From assembly GCA_030247915.1 (NCBI GenBank), contig JAPDRQ010000014.1:62001-126000 (forward strand): DNA of 64,000 nt, written 5' to 3'. Source of the DNA: Neophaeococcomyces mojaviensis (taxonomy: Eukaryota; Ascomycota; Eurotiomycetes; Chaetothyriales). Every line of letters starts with the position of its first letter. The stretch's first letter is position 1. This document shows positions 45,376-56,475 of this stretch, piece by piece. Under the pieces are notes generated by a model. The model was not told the origin of the DNA, did no database searches, and saw only the letters and a program-made list of their open reading frames with translations. Made by a program: the position numbers and the translations under genes.

Positions 45376-47009
45376 GCTTGGGAGTTTCTACTGGATGTGG
45401 GTGCAGAAAAAGTACCTCGTACTCTAGCGGAACTGGTGTGAAGCACGACTTGCAAAGGACAATCACAGCTAAAGATGGCTTGAGAAGTGCGGCCCTGTGC
45501 GGCCCTAAGTGGCCCTAAGTGGACAGACAATGTGAACCACGCCCTGGCACGGATCACATTGCTTGCTATTTATGCAAGCCACAGTTGGAGAAAACACGAG
45601 ATGCCGCTGCAGTGACCCTTCGAGGGGCAGAAGAAAAGAAGAGGGAGCCGTTCAAGAAGCTGCATGGCAGTGAAATCCGAACTTAAGAAAAGGCGTTGAT
45701 GATGCAAAGGAGTTGAACGCCAACAAATGCTGATCAGCTGGAAGTGCAGGTAAATGAAGCGCGCAGGGATGGAGCGACGACCCTAGACCAAGATTTCGCA
45801 GAGCAGGAAAAAGCGCCCAAATGGCACCACCCAACGACTCTGTACTTCGCTGGCCGTCACTTTTCTGCATGGGCGAGCGTTTTCACAGAACGATCCAGAC
45901 CCTCAACCATGATCTTTGACCAGTGAGCCATTATTGCCTCTACTGCTCTGAGGTAGCTTGTTAGCTCGAGAATCGGTGCTCAACAGCGTCCTTGAAGTCG
46001 CTACTTGGCTCGTGTTGAAAGCTGTCAGGGCGCATGCCAGTAGCAGTTCAAATAACCGAGCGTCAACTCAAAATGTTCAACTATTTGACTTTAGCTACTA
46101 TAAACCTTGCAGTGATCCTTGTTTGCAATCAATAGCCAACCCGAAATGTCGACACTAGCCTTGAAGCCAATCTTGATCAGCACGAGTAAAGCCACATGAC
46201 GGTCGAAATGGGAAGTGTCCACGCCAAGACGTATGCGCATTGGATACTTCTCGTGTGATTGGTGGTCCAGATAACACAATGTTTTGGCGATGTACAGCAT
46301 AAGCCTCTGTGTTAATGAAGAGCTTTGGTCTTCTCAATGGTCCGGGCCCATTCCCGATGAAGTGTGCATTCCGACAAATACGAACAGCAACGTGACGCCA
46401 CAATGTTTGACGATCTGCGAGGTGCCTGCTGCTCTGAAACCCAGTCGTTGATTCCCACGATTGATTAGCCGTACACACTGGCGAGCATCTTCACAAAACT
46501 CAGAGCTATTGAGAGGACCGTGACAGGAGCTCGAGTCCGGGCAGGAGGCAACGGGAAGGCGAAATTGGGTTCAGCAACCCTGCTGTAGAATTCTACAATA
46601 GCTTCAGCTTACCAAGACTGAGAGATGAGGACAAGACCACGTCCGCTCTTAGAATGTTGTATTCTGTACGTGAATGCTATCGAAAGAATATGATACGGCT
46701 ACACGCACGAGGTGCCACAAGAACGGAGACAGAACAAGGATTGGACGTCCTGTGTGGGACTGCACTGGTAGTGTTAAGAAATCATTCTCTTGCTGTGACT
46801 CTTTTTAGATATCACAATATGGATTCCATGGCTTCCCCTGGGCTACGAATGGCCTGTATACAGAGGGTGACGATAGTCTTAGGCTTTAGCATCTCATTCA
46901 CCCATTCCAGTTGACCATGGTTGTACCAGACAAAACTAAAGAGCAGCCTTTTCACGTCTCACCGTTTTAAACCTCTTGCTAATGCCCTGTTTAGGCCATT
47001 GCTCCACGC
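45376..47009. other. Gene-free stretch
   Basis: Only short frames without recognisable domains occur. I see no RNA genes or strong repeats. Confidence 0.4.
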
Positions 47010-47585
47010 TTATGCACCAGGTGTCGCTGGTGGCGGATTGCAAGGCAGTCCCAGATCGACAATCCAAGCAGCGCTATTGAATTCGCTAAATACCTGGCTT
47101 ATCTGCCACCCTCCCGGTCCCACCGAGTCCTTTCCTCGGCTGTGGACAGTGTAGAGAATATTGATGCCTTTAACCTCTAGCTTTCCAGTCGCGGGGAATG
47201 CAACCCATCGAAACGCAATGACACCGTCGCAGGTGACGGCGTCGATTTTGAGTAGCGAGATAGGAACAGCGGGTTGAGAGCCTTGACCTTGTTCGAAGGC
47301 GGCCTTGGAGGGGAAGGTCGGGCTGCCTAGGGGGATGCCAGCGAGGTAGTTGATGCTGTCCGAGGTGTCCACGAAGTTGTCGGCAAGAATTGCGTTGGCA
47401 GTGTCACTGTTGAAGGCTGAAATGAGGGACAGGAAACCATTGACAAGTTGTTGCGCAACGCCGGCAGGCAGGCAGTTGTTCCCTCGTGCCTGGTGGGCGG
47501 CTTCGGCTACCGGAGCTGGTAGGGCGGAGGCTGCAGCGAGAGAGAGAAGTGATAGAGCTTGGAGGAGAATATGAGCTGAACGCAT
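47010..47585 (-). CDS. Secreted NTF2-like domain protein
   Basis: The ATG at 47585 starts a signal peptide (MRSAHILLQALSLLSLAAASA). The mature part begins near a propeptide-like LPAPVAEAAHQARG. It continues with CLPAGVAQQLVNGFLSLIS, LADNFVDTSDSIN, RWVAFPATGKLEVKGIN and GGWQISQVFSEFNSAAW, the layout of fungal secreted NTF2/SnoaL-like proteins (one alpha-beta barrel of about 150 residues). Three cysteines remain in the mature protein. The frame is complete, single-exon and clean. These proteins are of unknown function and common in dothideomycetes. Confidence 0.75.
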   Translation of the reverse strand: MRSAHILLQALSLLSLAAASALPAPVAEAAHQARGNNCLPAGVAQQLVNGFLSLISAFNSDTANAILADNFVDTSDSINYLAGIPLGSPTFPSKAAFEQGQGSQPAVPISLLKIDAVTCDGVIAFRWVAFPATGKLEVKGINILYTVHSRGKDSVGPGGWQISQVFSEFNSAAWIVDLGLPCNPPPATPGA

Positions 47586-48284
47586 GGTGGGCTTTCTTGT
47601 GTGAGGGTTGACTACTTAGGTTTGGATGAGACACGAGCGGATGAACTATGTGTAGAAAGAGGGAGAGACGGAAGCTGAGGGAAGCGAAGACTTTCGAAGT
47701 ACAAATAGACAGTAAGATTCAAATGTCACCAACTGTGTGACTTTAGTGAAATGGTAATGGCAAATCGGAACAGCATTTGAACATAGCACATACCTGGGCT
47801 ATGTCTCATGAGTTGGAGAGCTGGATTGAAGAGGTAGTCCACACAAAAATGCCGGTATCGCTACCCTCCCGCAGCATGCTGCTGAGCAGTAGAGATATGG
47901 CGAATGTTGCAAACTAACCCAGTTTTACCAAAAATACGATCCACGGCTTCTTCCAGGTCCGGACCTCAATTGAACACGAGGTTGAAGAAGAAACCCCCTC
48001 TCCCCCAAGAACAAAAAAGAATCTGATGGGCTTAGTTTTGAACGTTAACGGTTGTACAGCTAGGCAGGTTGCCACAAGAAGTTAGTGAAGTCCGTAGCTT
48101 TCGTCAGATCGTAGATCTATGGAGAGGTGGCGTCTTTTACCTGTCCTAATCCGGTTGGCGTCAATGCTTGGAGTGTAGGCCCGATTACATCAACGCTAGC
48201 TGGTTTCAAAATCCCACGCCAGATGCTGTAAGCATGTCAAGCGCGCCGATGTTGTAGATTGACAATTAAACTGTCGAAGTACGG
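47586..48284. other. Intergenic stretch
   Basis: No gene was supported. It contains the presumed promoter of the NTF2-like gene and the 3' side of the small spliced gene at 48285. Confidence 0.45.
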
Positions 48285-48546
48285 TCAATTACAAGCTCGA
48301 TCCCAAGCCTTAGCAGCCTTTTCCTTGTCCTTGGCCTGCTCTCGGACCTGTTGAATACGATCCTCGTTGAGCACGTTGGCGTAGGCGTTTAGGGACCCGA
48401 ATTTCAGTAGTTTTTGGATGCCGATTGCGCTCGTGGGAGACGCTCTCTTATATAATCACGATTTGCACTTGTATGGATCACTTGTCGGAGGTATGATATG
48501 AGAGCGAAGAGTGCAGACCTACCAGGCCATGGTCGGCGGCCTGCAT
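48285..48546 (-). CDS. Small spliced gene, unrecognised 61-residue protein
   Basis: Exon 48546-48523 (MQAADHGL) and exon 48446-48285 join in phase across a 76-bp intron (GTAGGT donor, TATAAG acceptor). The second exon reads AIGIQKLLKFGSLNAYANVL, then a highly charged helix (EDRIQQVREQAKDKEKAAKA) and stops. The in-phase splice and sensible helix support a gene, but I recognise no family. It lies 62 bp downstream of the P450 on the same strand. Upstream in-frame codons extend the first exon (GFLGHIGK), so another start or a further exon is possible. Confidence 0.4.
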
Positions 48547-48607
48547 CTTGCCAATGTGCCCAAGGAAACCTGACACATCAATGGTAGACACTCGTAGTGA
48601 GCGTCAA

Positions 48608-50249
48608 CTACACAGGTTCTCTCCTCCTCACCCTTATAGTGTTCTTCATCGGACAGATACGCATCGACCCAATCCACTCTCGCTCCGGTCGCTGCTCAAT
48701 CGTTTGCAACTCATAATGCTGTACGATATATGCCAGCAGGAGCTTGAGCTCGTTAGAGGCAAAAAATCGACCTAAACAAGCATGTCGGCCATGTCCAAAA
48801 GGTAGGTAAGCTGGTGTTGTTGTGGCCATCGACAGCTTTGCAGTGTACGGGATGGTCGGTGTCTTGCCGGCTTGACTTTCTTCCGCCACAACAGTGCTTG
48901 ACGTGTTGCGTAGGTCGGAGAATCGAAAGGGCTGATAGGCATCGGGGTTCGGATAAAGCCTGCTGTCGGAGTGTATAGCTCGGTTGGGTATACCCACAGT
49001 TGTTCCTTCGGGAAGGTATGTCTTGCTGATAGGAGATTCTATGCCGTCTTGCTTGACCACAAGGCGCTGAATGCCGAACGCGTTGAGCTCGCCGAGCCGC
49101 ATCGATTCCTTAAGTGTACTGTCAATCTTGTATAGTTGGGAGATGCCATGTTTGGTCCAGATATTATCGTTGGCCAACAGCACCGTCGAGACCTCTTCAC
49201 GGAGCTTATGAATAACCTCCGCTGCTGAAGATGATGATATAAGGTCATAAAGTACATTCGTTATCGATAGCGTGGTGGTGTGAATTGCAGCAAAATTTAC
49301 AACAAGGAGTCGCTGGCAGATGATGGAAGGGTCGCTTTCGCCAGGTTGATCCGAGTCCTTGGCTGCTTGGATGAACCATTGAAGCATGTCATTGTGTTGG
49401 GCATCGGTTTTTGCTGCACCATTGAACAGCGCTTGACGCTGCTGACATTCCAGCTCAATGAGTCCAGCGAGCTTGCGCCTATACCTCCTGTTTTGCCAAG
49501 TAATTAGAGGTGCGACCGAAGGCCGAAAGAATTCTGGGATAAAGTGAATGAAAAGGGCACTTGGTATAACAGAGCTGGCAAAGGACAGGACATTCTCTAA
49601 AAAGCTCTTGTTCCTGCACAGTGGAGTGCCTACGAAGACCCGATTGGCTGTTTGCGCGACCACATTCATGAGTGTGGTGAAAGGGTTGACCTCTTTCCAA
49701 CCCTTCGTATCAATACCCCACTCTGCGTCGAGAGCGTAAGCCAGTTCGTTCATAACGTCCGACGTTAACTCTCCAAGGCTCCGAGTAAGATCTCGAGTTA
49801 TGATCTTGTGATGAGATGGATGATCAACCACATATTGACTGCATATGGTATAGAGCGGTTCAATCATCTCCATGATCTGAGCCATGTTATCAAGAATATC
49901 GTCGGGCTGATTGACAAGCCATCCGAGCTCCTGTGGTGGGAGAATAATGAAATCGCCCAGGATTGATGGAATGAAGCAGGCGTCGCCTTTAGACCAATAC
50001 TAAAAGCTGTGAGCCATGCGTTGTGCGATAGGGAGGGCCTACCTGTTCGGTGAGAAAATGGAAGTCCTTCTTCAAAGCTGTAACGTTTCTGACACGTGCT
50101 CGTCAGAGCGAGAAGCCGGACTTTTGCTCGACTCCAGCCCATGGAAGATGCCGATACTTTGCAGTGGTTCGGCGGGCCTCTAAGATAAGTCCAATGATCG
50201 GTACCAACAGTAGAATCAGTCCGAGCATGGAAAAGGCGAAGAGATACAT
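48608..50249 (-). pseudogene. Cytochrome P450 (ent-kaurene-oxidase/CYP503-like) with one internal stop
   Basis: Exons 50249-50043 and 49999-48608 join in phase across a 43-bp intron, giving 532 codons. The N-terminus has a membrane anchor (MYLFAFSMLGLILLLVPIIG). After the splice come YWSKGDACFIPSI and GDFIILPPQELGWLVNQPDD, then the I-helix VNFAAIHTTTLSITNVLYDL, the K-helix ESMR and the haem loop FGHGRHACLG near residue 470. The AIHTT I-helix is typical of fungal diterpenoid or fatty-chain P450s of the ent-kaurene oxidase group. A TGA at 50103-50105 interrupts the first exon (GFSL-stop-RARVRNV). All catalytic motifs are otherwise intact, so loss looks recent, or the stop is a sequence error. 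Confidence 0.85.
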
Positions 50250-50503
50250 GGCAATGCCGCAAATGCAAGAGCTTTTGGCGAGTAGCAAGGAATTTCAAAA
50301 GGAAATGGAGGACAAGAGGCAGTCTGTTGACGGACAGAGGGCGCCAGCGTCGACTGGCGAACTTTGCCCCGCTGTCAAGTGATTAACTGTAAGACTTGGT
50401 GGAGATTGTCGCACGTGCTCTGTCCATATGAGCAAGACCGGTTCATGAACGGCTTGAACACAGGATTGTCGCATTTGAGGCAAATCGCTTCGCCTTTAAG
50501 TAG
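50250..50503. other. P450 5' flank including dispersed repeat copy 2 (50325-50447)
   Basis: Positions 50325-50447 match 29895-30010 in direct orientation. The repeat lies about 75 bp upstream of the P450 start codon, so it overlaps its likely promoter. Confidence 0.7.
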
Positions 50504-50636
50504 GGCTCCGATATGAATAAACGAATACGAATAACACATTATTCATATTCGTAGACTGCGAATATGAATAATTGAACATTTATTCGTTCGAATAACCACC
50601 GTATTCATATTCGTATTCATATTCGTATCGGAGCAT
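50504..50636. repeat. Palindromic GAATA-rich element
   Basis: GCTCCGATATGAATA at the left end and TATTCGTATCGGAGC at the right end are inverted copies. Inside, TTATTCATATTCG (50539-50551) and CGAATATGAATAA (50559-50571) form a perfect 13-bp hairpin with a 7-base loop. The whole 133 bp could fold into a nested hairpin, like a small MITE. Confidence 0.65.
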
Positions 50637-50687
50637 AGTTGTTCCGAGCCGTGCTGCCACGACAACGTGAGAAGTCAGCTCCTGATA

Positions 50688-52473
50688 AGCCCCGCACCCG
50701 TTGAATGCACCACTTGATTCAATTGCATCTATATTCAATTATCTACGACCACAACGTCAATGCCTTCGCACGCATGGAACTGAAGCTCAAACTGCCTTTG
50801 GTCACTCCGTTGCATTAGATTTGAAAGATTACGTGCCTCCGCGAGACGATCGTGACGCTGCCAGGCCTACATTTGTGCCTGGACCTTGTCCTGGGCCGCC
50901 TTGATTGAAACAATGTCTTTAAACGTACGGTTGAGATCAACAGCCTACCTTTTAGTGCTCCGTTGACGCTGCTTATTAATGACCCAAGTCTGGTGGTTAA
51001 TTTGCTGTAATTACTGGGCTAGTTACGTAGTAAATCGATCGAGTTATTTGTCCGTTAAGAATAGTAGCCGCCGTATATTACATAATACATTCTCCTCCTC
51101 TTAAATTACGTTCAATAATCGTCGTACTTACTGATGATTACGAGGAGTCGGTAGAGATAGACTAGTAGTGGTTAAAAGTGCTATTTAACGTATATTAGAA
51201 GGCGTCCGGGGTGATTAAATAGTTCGTTAGACCCGGTGGGAGGACAGGACCTTATTTAGGTTGAATGGTACGATACCAGCAGCGGCGAACCCACTACGTA
51301 TATTACGCTCGGTTAGGCCTTCCTTACGTACCTTTACGTAGTACTGTATAAACCGTATCTTCTTAACTAGCGCGAAGTCTTCGAGAGAGGCTAACTCCGC
51401 GAGCTAGCGACGGTAGCTGCTCTTAAGTAGTGAAAAATAGGTTAGATCGAGTGGTTAAAGGACGTAGCTGCTATAGACAGATAGGTAAACCAGTAGTACC
51501 CTATTCTAGTAACACTTCCACATAAATTTGATCGTTACGTGGCTGCCGTAGCCGTCCAGAATAAGGATACGGTACTTATTACTATCTTTAGACTCTAGAA
51601 GAAATACCTCGTCCAACTAACGTAAACTAATCTTGTTACTAGTTTAGCCCTTCTCGGACGTAGTATAGAGAGTATCTAGGATATTATTAGATATAAACTA
51701 CGTTATTTAAACACTCTTAGCTTTAAAAATAGTCGTACTACGAACTTTCCGACCCTCGGCACTAATAGCTTTAATTATGGACGCCTATTTACGATTCTCG
51801 GGCCTCTAAACGTATATAGACCTTATAGAGGCACTACTAAGCACTGTTTGATTAGTACAGACTCCAAGGGCAGTGCCTGTCTCGTCTATATTCTAGATAT
51901 TCCTTACCTTAACCCGATAGTCCGATACTATAGTCGCTACCTGGGTAAAGAAGGCCTGGACGACGTCTGGTGTGACTGCCTGTACTCTCTGATGATCGAT
52001 CTTACGTCCTACCTTAGTAGCGATCTCAGGATGGCGACGGATAAAACGATATATCCAATGCCTTCCGAGCCTAGTAGGCCCTCCACTGATCCGGCAAATA
52101 AGAAGGACCATTGCTCGTAGCTGGCTATGATTAACAGCATTACCAGTAGCCTCAAGTTCAAGGATCCATTGCACAATTCTCTCTTCTTGGTCAATTGATA
52201 GCAGCTGTCGTTGTTGGGCAATTGCACGTCGTGACTGTTGCCCACGCAGCCGCCGACCGAGAGTACTGTGACTCACACCAAAATGACGTGCACACTCACG
52301 AAGTACTGAGTACTGTCCAGTAAGGAAGGCTTCCACGGCCCGGTCGAGTGCGCTATTAGCATTGGAAGGCATTGCGATTAATGGTGGTTGAATAGTGATC
52401 AATTCAATATACGATATGGGTCGATCAACAGGTGGTGCATTCAACGGGTGGTGCATTCAACGGGTGTGGGGCT
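50688..52473 (-). mobile_element. Fot1/pogo-like DNA transposon with terminal inverted repeats
   Basis: The left end AGCCCCGCACCCGTTGAATG matches the right end (reverse complement of CATTCAACGGGTGTGGGGCT) with one or two differences. Both are flanked by TA (50686-50687 and 52474-52475), the target duplication of Tc1/mariner-pogo elements. Length is about 1.79 kb. A 17-bp piece of the right repeat is duplicated in tandem near 52430-52465. The transposase is on the minus strand and is RIP-damaged in its 3' half. Confidence 0.9.
51000..52372 (-). pseudogene. Fot1/pogo transposase, RIP-damaged
   Basis: From ATG at 52372 the product has a helix-turn-helix (ALDRAVEAFLTGQYSVLREC, FGVSHSTLGRRLRG) and a CENP-B-type second DNA-binding part (RLGRHWIYRFIRRHPEIATK). 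The frame stops at 51893 just before NIDETGTALGV, the first Asp of the DDE catalytic domain, which follows in the same frame. TAG/TAA codons and AT-rich decay continue to about 51000. Confidence 0.85.
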
Positions 52474-52479
52474 TATATC

Positions 52480-52957
52480 TTCTCGTCTATCGAATCTGAT
52501 GTCCGATATGCCATCGTCAAGCTTTGCAAAAGAACAAAGTATAATGTTTGTTCTATCACGCCATATGGGATAGAGCTATCACACCAGTGTCCTCTTGGAC
52601 GACCACTAATAAATTATAGCATATCGATTACGCTTTCGCACCGAAATTCCTTCTCAAAGAAAATATGAGTATATCTCGTGGAGAGTGTCCTCCACCTAGC
52701 TCAAAAGCCCACGGTAGGTTGAGTGTAGAATTCAGCGCGTGGAAACACGCTCAGATCAGCCTTTGACTCTACGAAGTTGCTTTCTCCTTCTTTTGTTTAC
52801 CTACGATAACCAAAGATGATAGCTGAGCGCGAGACTTTCTCGCACTTCACCACTTCGTCGACATCTGCAACTGGAACGATTCCCTTAGCTATCCACGTCT
52901 TCACGATTTATTACTGACAAGAAGCTCTGATCTCGCGCTTAATCACAGTCGTGGACG
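52480..52957. other. Gene-free stretch between Fot1 and hAT remnants
   Basis: No coding content was recognised. It may hold the 5' end of the hAT element, but no terminal repeat could be matched. Confidence 0.4.
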
Positions 52958-53812
52958 ATGCTACCGGCTATCACATTTTATCCACGCACCACGCGAAATC
53001 TACCGCGGCGTGATTATGCTGCCTTGAACAACGGCTTAGGCATCACAGGTCCCAGTTGTCATGTTAAGAGCTTGTCGACATCTGACCAGCAAGAGTCTCT
53101 CAATATCATAGAGCACTCTCAGTCCGATGGGCCGTCCCCCTCCGATTCTGTGTCTCAAGTATTGACCGAATCCACGTTTCCAATATTAAGCTCGCCACTA
53201 CCGCCCCTGGGCTTGGTCTCAGAGGCCTCCACAGCATCATCTTCGTCGGGTATCCTATCTAAACCGAAAGACAGGAAAGAGAAATCTCGCACTAGCTGGA
53301 CTGCACAACACTTCTGGTTCACGGCTCTGGACCGTCAGTGGGGCAAGAATGGGCACTCTAAGAACGATCGACTCGTGGTATGCAAACGCTGCAGCTGGTC
53401 GACGTCGGATTCTGCTCTTCATGGTTCAACCTCGAATCTCGTCTTTCACCTTCGGACCCGCCATCAGATCGGACCTGGTTCATCCACACCGAGTTCATCA
53501 CGGACTCCGACTCTCGACCACTACCTCCAGCCAGAGAAAGCCAGATTAACAGTGGAGCAAGCTCTTCTTCAGTGGATTGTCCAAACACGGCAGCCATTCA
53601 CCACCGTCGAGCACCCGGCGTTTCGAGCAATCTTTGATGCTGCCAGAGTCGATCTGCCCGTTCGTGGTGCGGACACTGTTCACGTTCGTGTTGGACAGGC
53701 ATTCCAGGAAAGTCGGAACGAGATCAAGCGAGATCTAGCTCAAAGTTGTGAATCGATAGCACTTTCCCTAGATGTGTGGACATCAGACCAACAGCTAGTG
53801 ATCTTCGCGGTC
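52958..53812 (+). pseudogene. hAT transposase N-terminal part (Restless-like)
   Basis: From ATG at 52958 a Ser-rich leader is followed by a BED-type zinc finger (VVCKRCSWSTSDSALHGSTS, then HLRTRH), then QPFTTVEHPAFRAIFDAARV, RNEIKRDLAQ and IALSLDVWTSDQQLVIFAVI. The last motif is the start of the hAT catalytic domain (S-L-D-x-W-T). Similarity ends abruptly at about 53812. Beyond it the same frame is only the antisense of a NACHT gene. So the element is truncated and joined to that gene. Confidence 0.85.
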
Positions 53813-54774
53813 ATCGCCCTGTTCACCGCTTGTCGCAGGTATTCTGTCAGAATCGGCACCGGAGGAGTGCCATGTTGGTACGTCTCTTGCAGTCGCGTCA
53901 ATTCCACATCCAGACCCGAGATCTGTCCAGAGAACTGCAGGAGCAACGCCCGTAAGAGAGCGGAGGCGTCTTGTTTCGACTCGTCGTTGAAGGTGAAGAA
54001 GAAGAAAGCCATAGCACTCTCTGCTTGTGATCGTGCATGGCAAAAGGCGTACTCTATGGCCGTAGAACAGAGCACCGACTTGCCGCAGCCGGCAAAGCCA
54101 TACAACCAGAGGAAGGAGTTGTCCTGTTGAAGCCATGTGGTAAAAGCGGGACTCTGGACAAACCACTGTCCCGTGTCCGTGTGCCGTTTCGCACAGGCCG
54201 TATTATAGTCGATGGTCGTATCTGGCGCTCTTAACCACTGGTGTACACCGGCCGCCAGCTGTTGTGCTTACACAGTCTCGACAATGGTTTTTACTACTTC
54301 AATATCATTCTGGGTGTTTTGATGTTCTTTAAGCTCGAGGACTTGCATCACTGTCGACAAGTGGTCACGGAAGTCGCTGATATCTTCGTCGAGCTTCTCA
54401 AGGGTGCTTCGTCGGAATAGATACGCTATTCGTCGACCCGTCGTTCTGATGGTCTTAGCCAACGTGTTTGTCGGCTCTTTCTCGAACTTGCGCACCTCAT
54501 CTTCCAGCTCCTAAATCACACCCGTACAACGCTTGATGGATGTTTCGATGCTCTGTAGGATCGTCTTCTCGCCTAGCCGCCATTTTCGCGTCGACAATGT
54601 TTCCTTAATCCTTTAAAGGGATTGGAGTAGGTCGCCAAGTCGCTCTGTCGTGCTCGCCAGGTCGTCATCACGATCTCGGCAAGCTGTGTAGTAGTTGTAA
54701 AGGGACTCTATCGCCTTAAGACCGAAGGACAGCACGCCGACTGCGCTAGCGATGACAGAGAGTGGATCACCCAT
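53812..54774 (-). pseudogene. NACHT-type STAND protein, N-terminal half, three RIP-type stops
   Basis: One minus-strand frame runs from ATG at 54774 (MGDPLSVIASAVGVLSFGLK, a fungal STAND N-terminal domain) through TVDVRWLRAP-like linker sequence to the NACHT P-loop WLYGFAGCGKSVLCSTAIEY, AFFFFTFND and QDASALLRALLLQFSG. It has TAA at 54613-54615, TAG at 54511-54513 and TAA at 54268-54270. At each place a Gln codon is expected, as CAA/CAG to TAA/TAG would give. The frame has no other break over 320 codons. It is cut at about 53812 by the hAT piece, so Walker B and the repeat domain are missing. Confidence 0.85.
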
Positions 54775-55350
54775 GACGTTTATTATCTTCACGAGCGGCT
54801 CAACACCGCTTCACAAGGACGCAACGAGGATCTCGTTGGTCTCTGCTCGTCCAGCAGTAAGGTACGCCACGTATCACTACAAGCACGAGCTGCAAGAAGC
54901 ACATCACGCAGCACTTCGTCCAAATTCAGCCTCAGCGCTTGTGAAGTCAGCCTCACGCCAATTGATTGCTACAAGAGGAAGCACGTGATTAGGACAACAG
55001 CCCACAAGTAATTCTAGAACGGTCTCTATCCTCCAGTTCTCATTATGACCATGGTGTCCACACTCTCCAGCACTGGTGACCGTTTTAACTTAGGGCTGTC
55101 TTGCAGCTCCGCAGCAAATGTACCAACGTGCAAATGCAGGGTCCTTCAGCCGTTGTCTGAGCATGCTGAATCGACTGATGATCTGGCGTAAGGCAACAAC
55201 ATATTCAGGACTACCGTCATAGCAGTAGATGGTATTTTTGTCGTCTGCGTGGTTAAGCCGCTATTTAGTTAACAAGGCTGTTCTGTAACCGTAAATCGTC
55301 CTTGCAGCAAACTTGCACAAGTACGCTAACTATTTGGGGTTGTTTCAACA
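54775..55350. other. Gene-free stretch
   Basis: This holds the likely promoter side of the NACHT gene. No other gene, RNA or repeat was identified. Confidence 0.4.
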
Positions 55351-56475
55351 TTATGATCCGAGAACAACCTTACACCCATTTGTGCTGGACATCACCAACG
55401 TCATTGTCTGCTTTTCTACACCAACGAGTTCGACCTTTCCTGATTCTGGCAGCCTCATCTTCGGGTATCTCTGAATCAAACAGACCACGGCATATCCTGC
55501 CTCGGTTAAACCAAAGTCCATCCCCAAACAGATTCGAGGTCCACCGTTGAAAGGGAGATAGCCCCATTTCGCATTGACGGGATCGTCATGAAGTGGCATG
55601 TGCTCAGTCTACCGCTCCGGTCGAAAAAGCTTAGCGTCCATTTTATACAGATCCGGGCGACGGTGCATATAATATACGCTATAGGCAACAGCTGCACCCT
55701 TAGGTACAAAAACTGGACACTGAAGGTCGGGCCTACCTCCGACAAGAAGAACAGTGTTTTCCACGGCCGTGCGTGAGTTCACTGGGATAGAAGGATAAAG
55801 TCGAAGCACTAGATGCGTAAGCGCGTGGGATACATAGTTCATTATGGCACAACTTACCCTCCTTGAGTATATTTTGTAAGAAGCATATGTTTTTTAGGTC
55901 TGATCGCGTGAAGTTAGTGCGTCCATTTAAGGTAGATGAAACTTCCGTTTTCAACTTCTCTATTACAGCTGGGTGCCGGAGGAGTAAGATGCTTAAGGTG
56001 AATTAGTAATAATAGGTGCGTCATATTACAGCACTTACAACGTCCAGGATATAAGATATACCGTAGTATCTCGATCTGTAACCAGGATATTAATGATCTG
56101 ATTTCTTAATTCTTTCTTGTTTAGACAGTTTTCTGCTAGATTGTCGAGAAAGACGTAATGGTGAGACTGTTGATCATGAGTCCGATCTCGCGACAAGTTT
56201 TTCTTGATAATCTGATCAGCGAATGTATGTACAGCTTTACAGGCTTTTTGAAATCTCCTCCCCCCTACTAGCCAGTAAAGGTCCTGTAGTCTCATCCTTT
56301 TAGCAATATAGGCTTGTGCGATGTTGAAAGACGTTGCGAATCCGCCTTGCACCTCGTGTTTTAAGGAACTAACCGAGGTACCGAAAAGGAACATCGTAGT
56401 TACGTCCAGGGTAAATCGAAAGAAATATGGTTGAAGGTCGATAGTACCGCCTTTAGGTAATGCTGACAGGACCAC
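55351..56475 (-). pseudogene. CYP52-like cytochrome P450, RIP-damaged
   Basis: Exons 56475-56039, 55991-55858 and 55808-55351 join in phase across 47- and 49-bp introns with GTAAGT donors. The reading gives FFRFTLDVTTMFLFGTSVSS, ADQIIKKNLS, YVFLDNLAENC, RDTT (in DRDTT, where CYP52 has GRDTT), LRLYPSIPVNSRTAVEN, YMHRRPDLYKMDA, FRPER, and the haem loop FNGGPRICLGMDFGLTEAGY. These are features of n-alkane/fatty-acid omega-hydroxylases. TAG at 55609-55611 replaces the W of RPERW. Upstream of 56475 the reading is in another frame (LANIGSLDR) and interrupted, so the N-terminal part is broken as well. Its upstream segment is repeated at 1225-1455. Confidence 0.85.
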
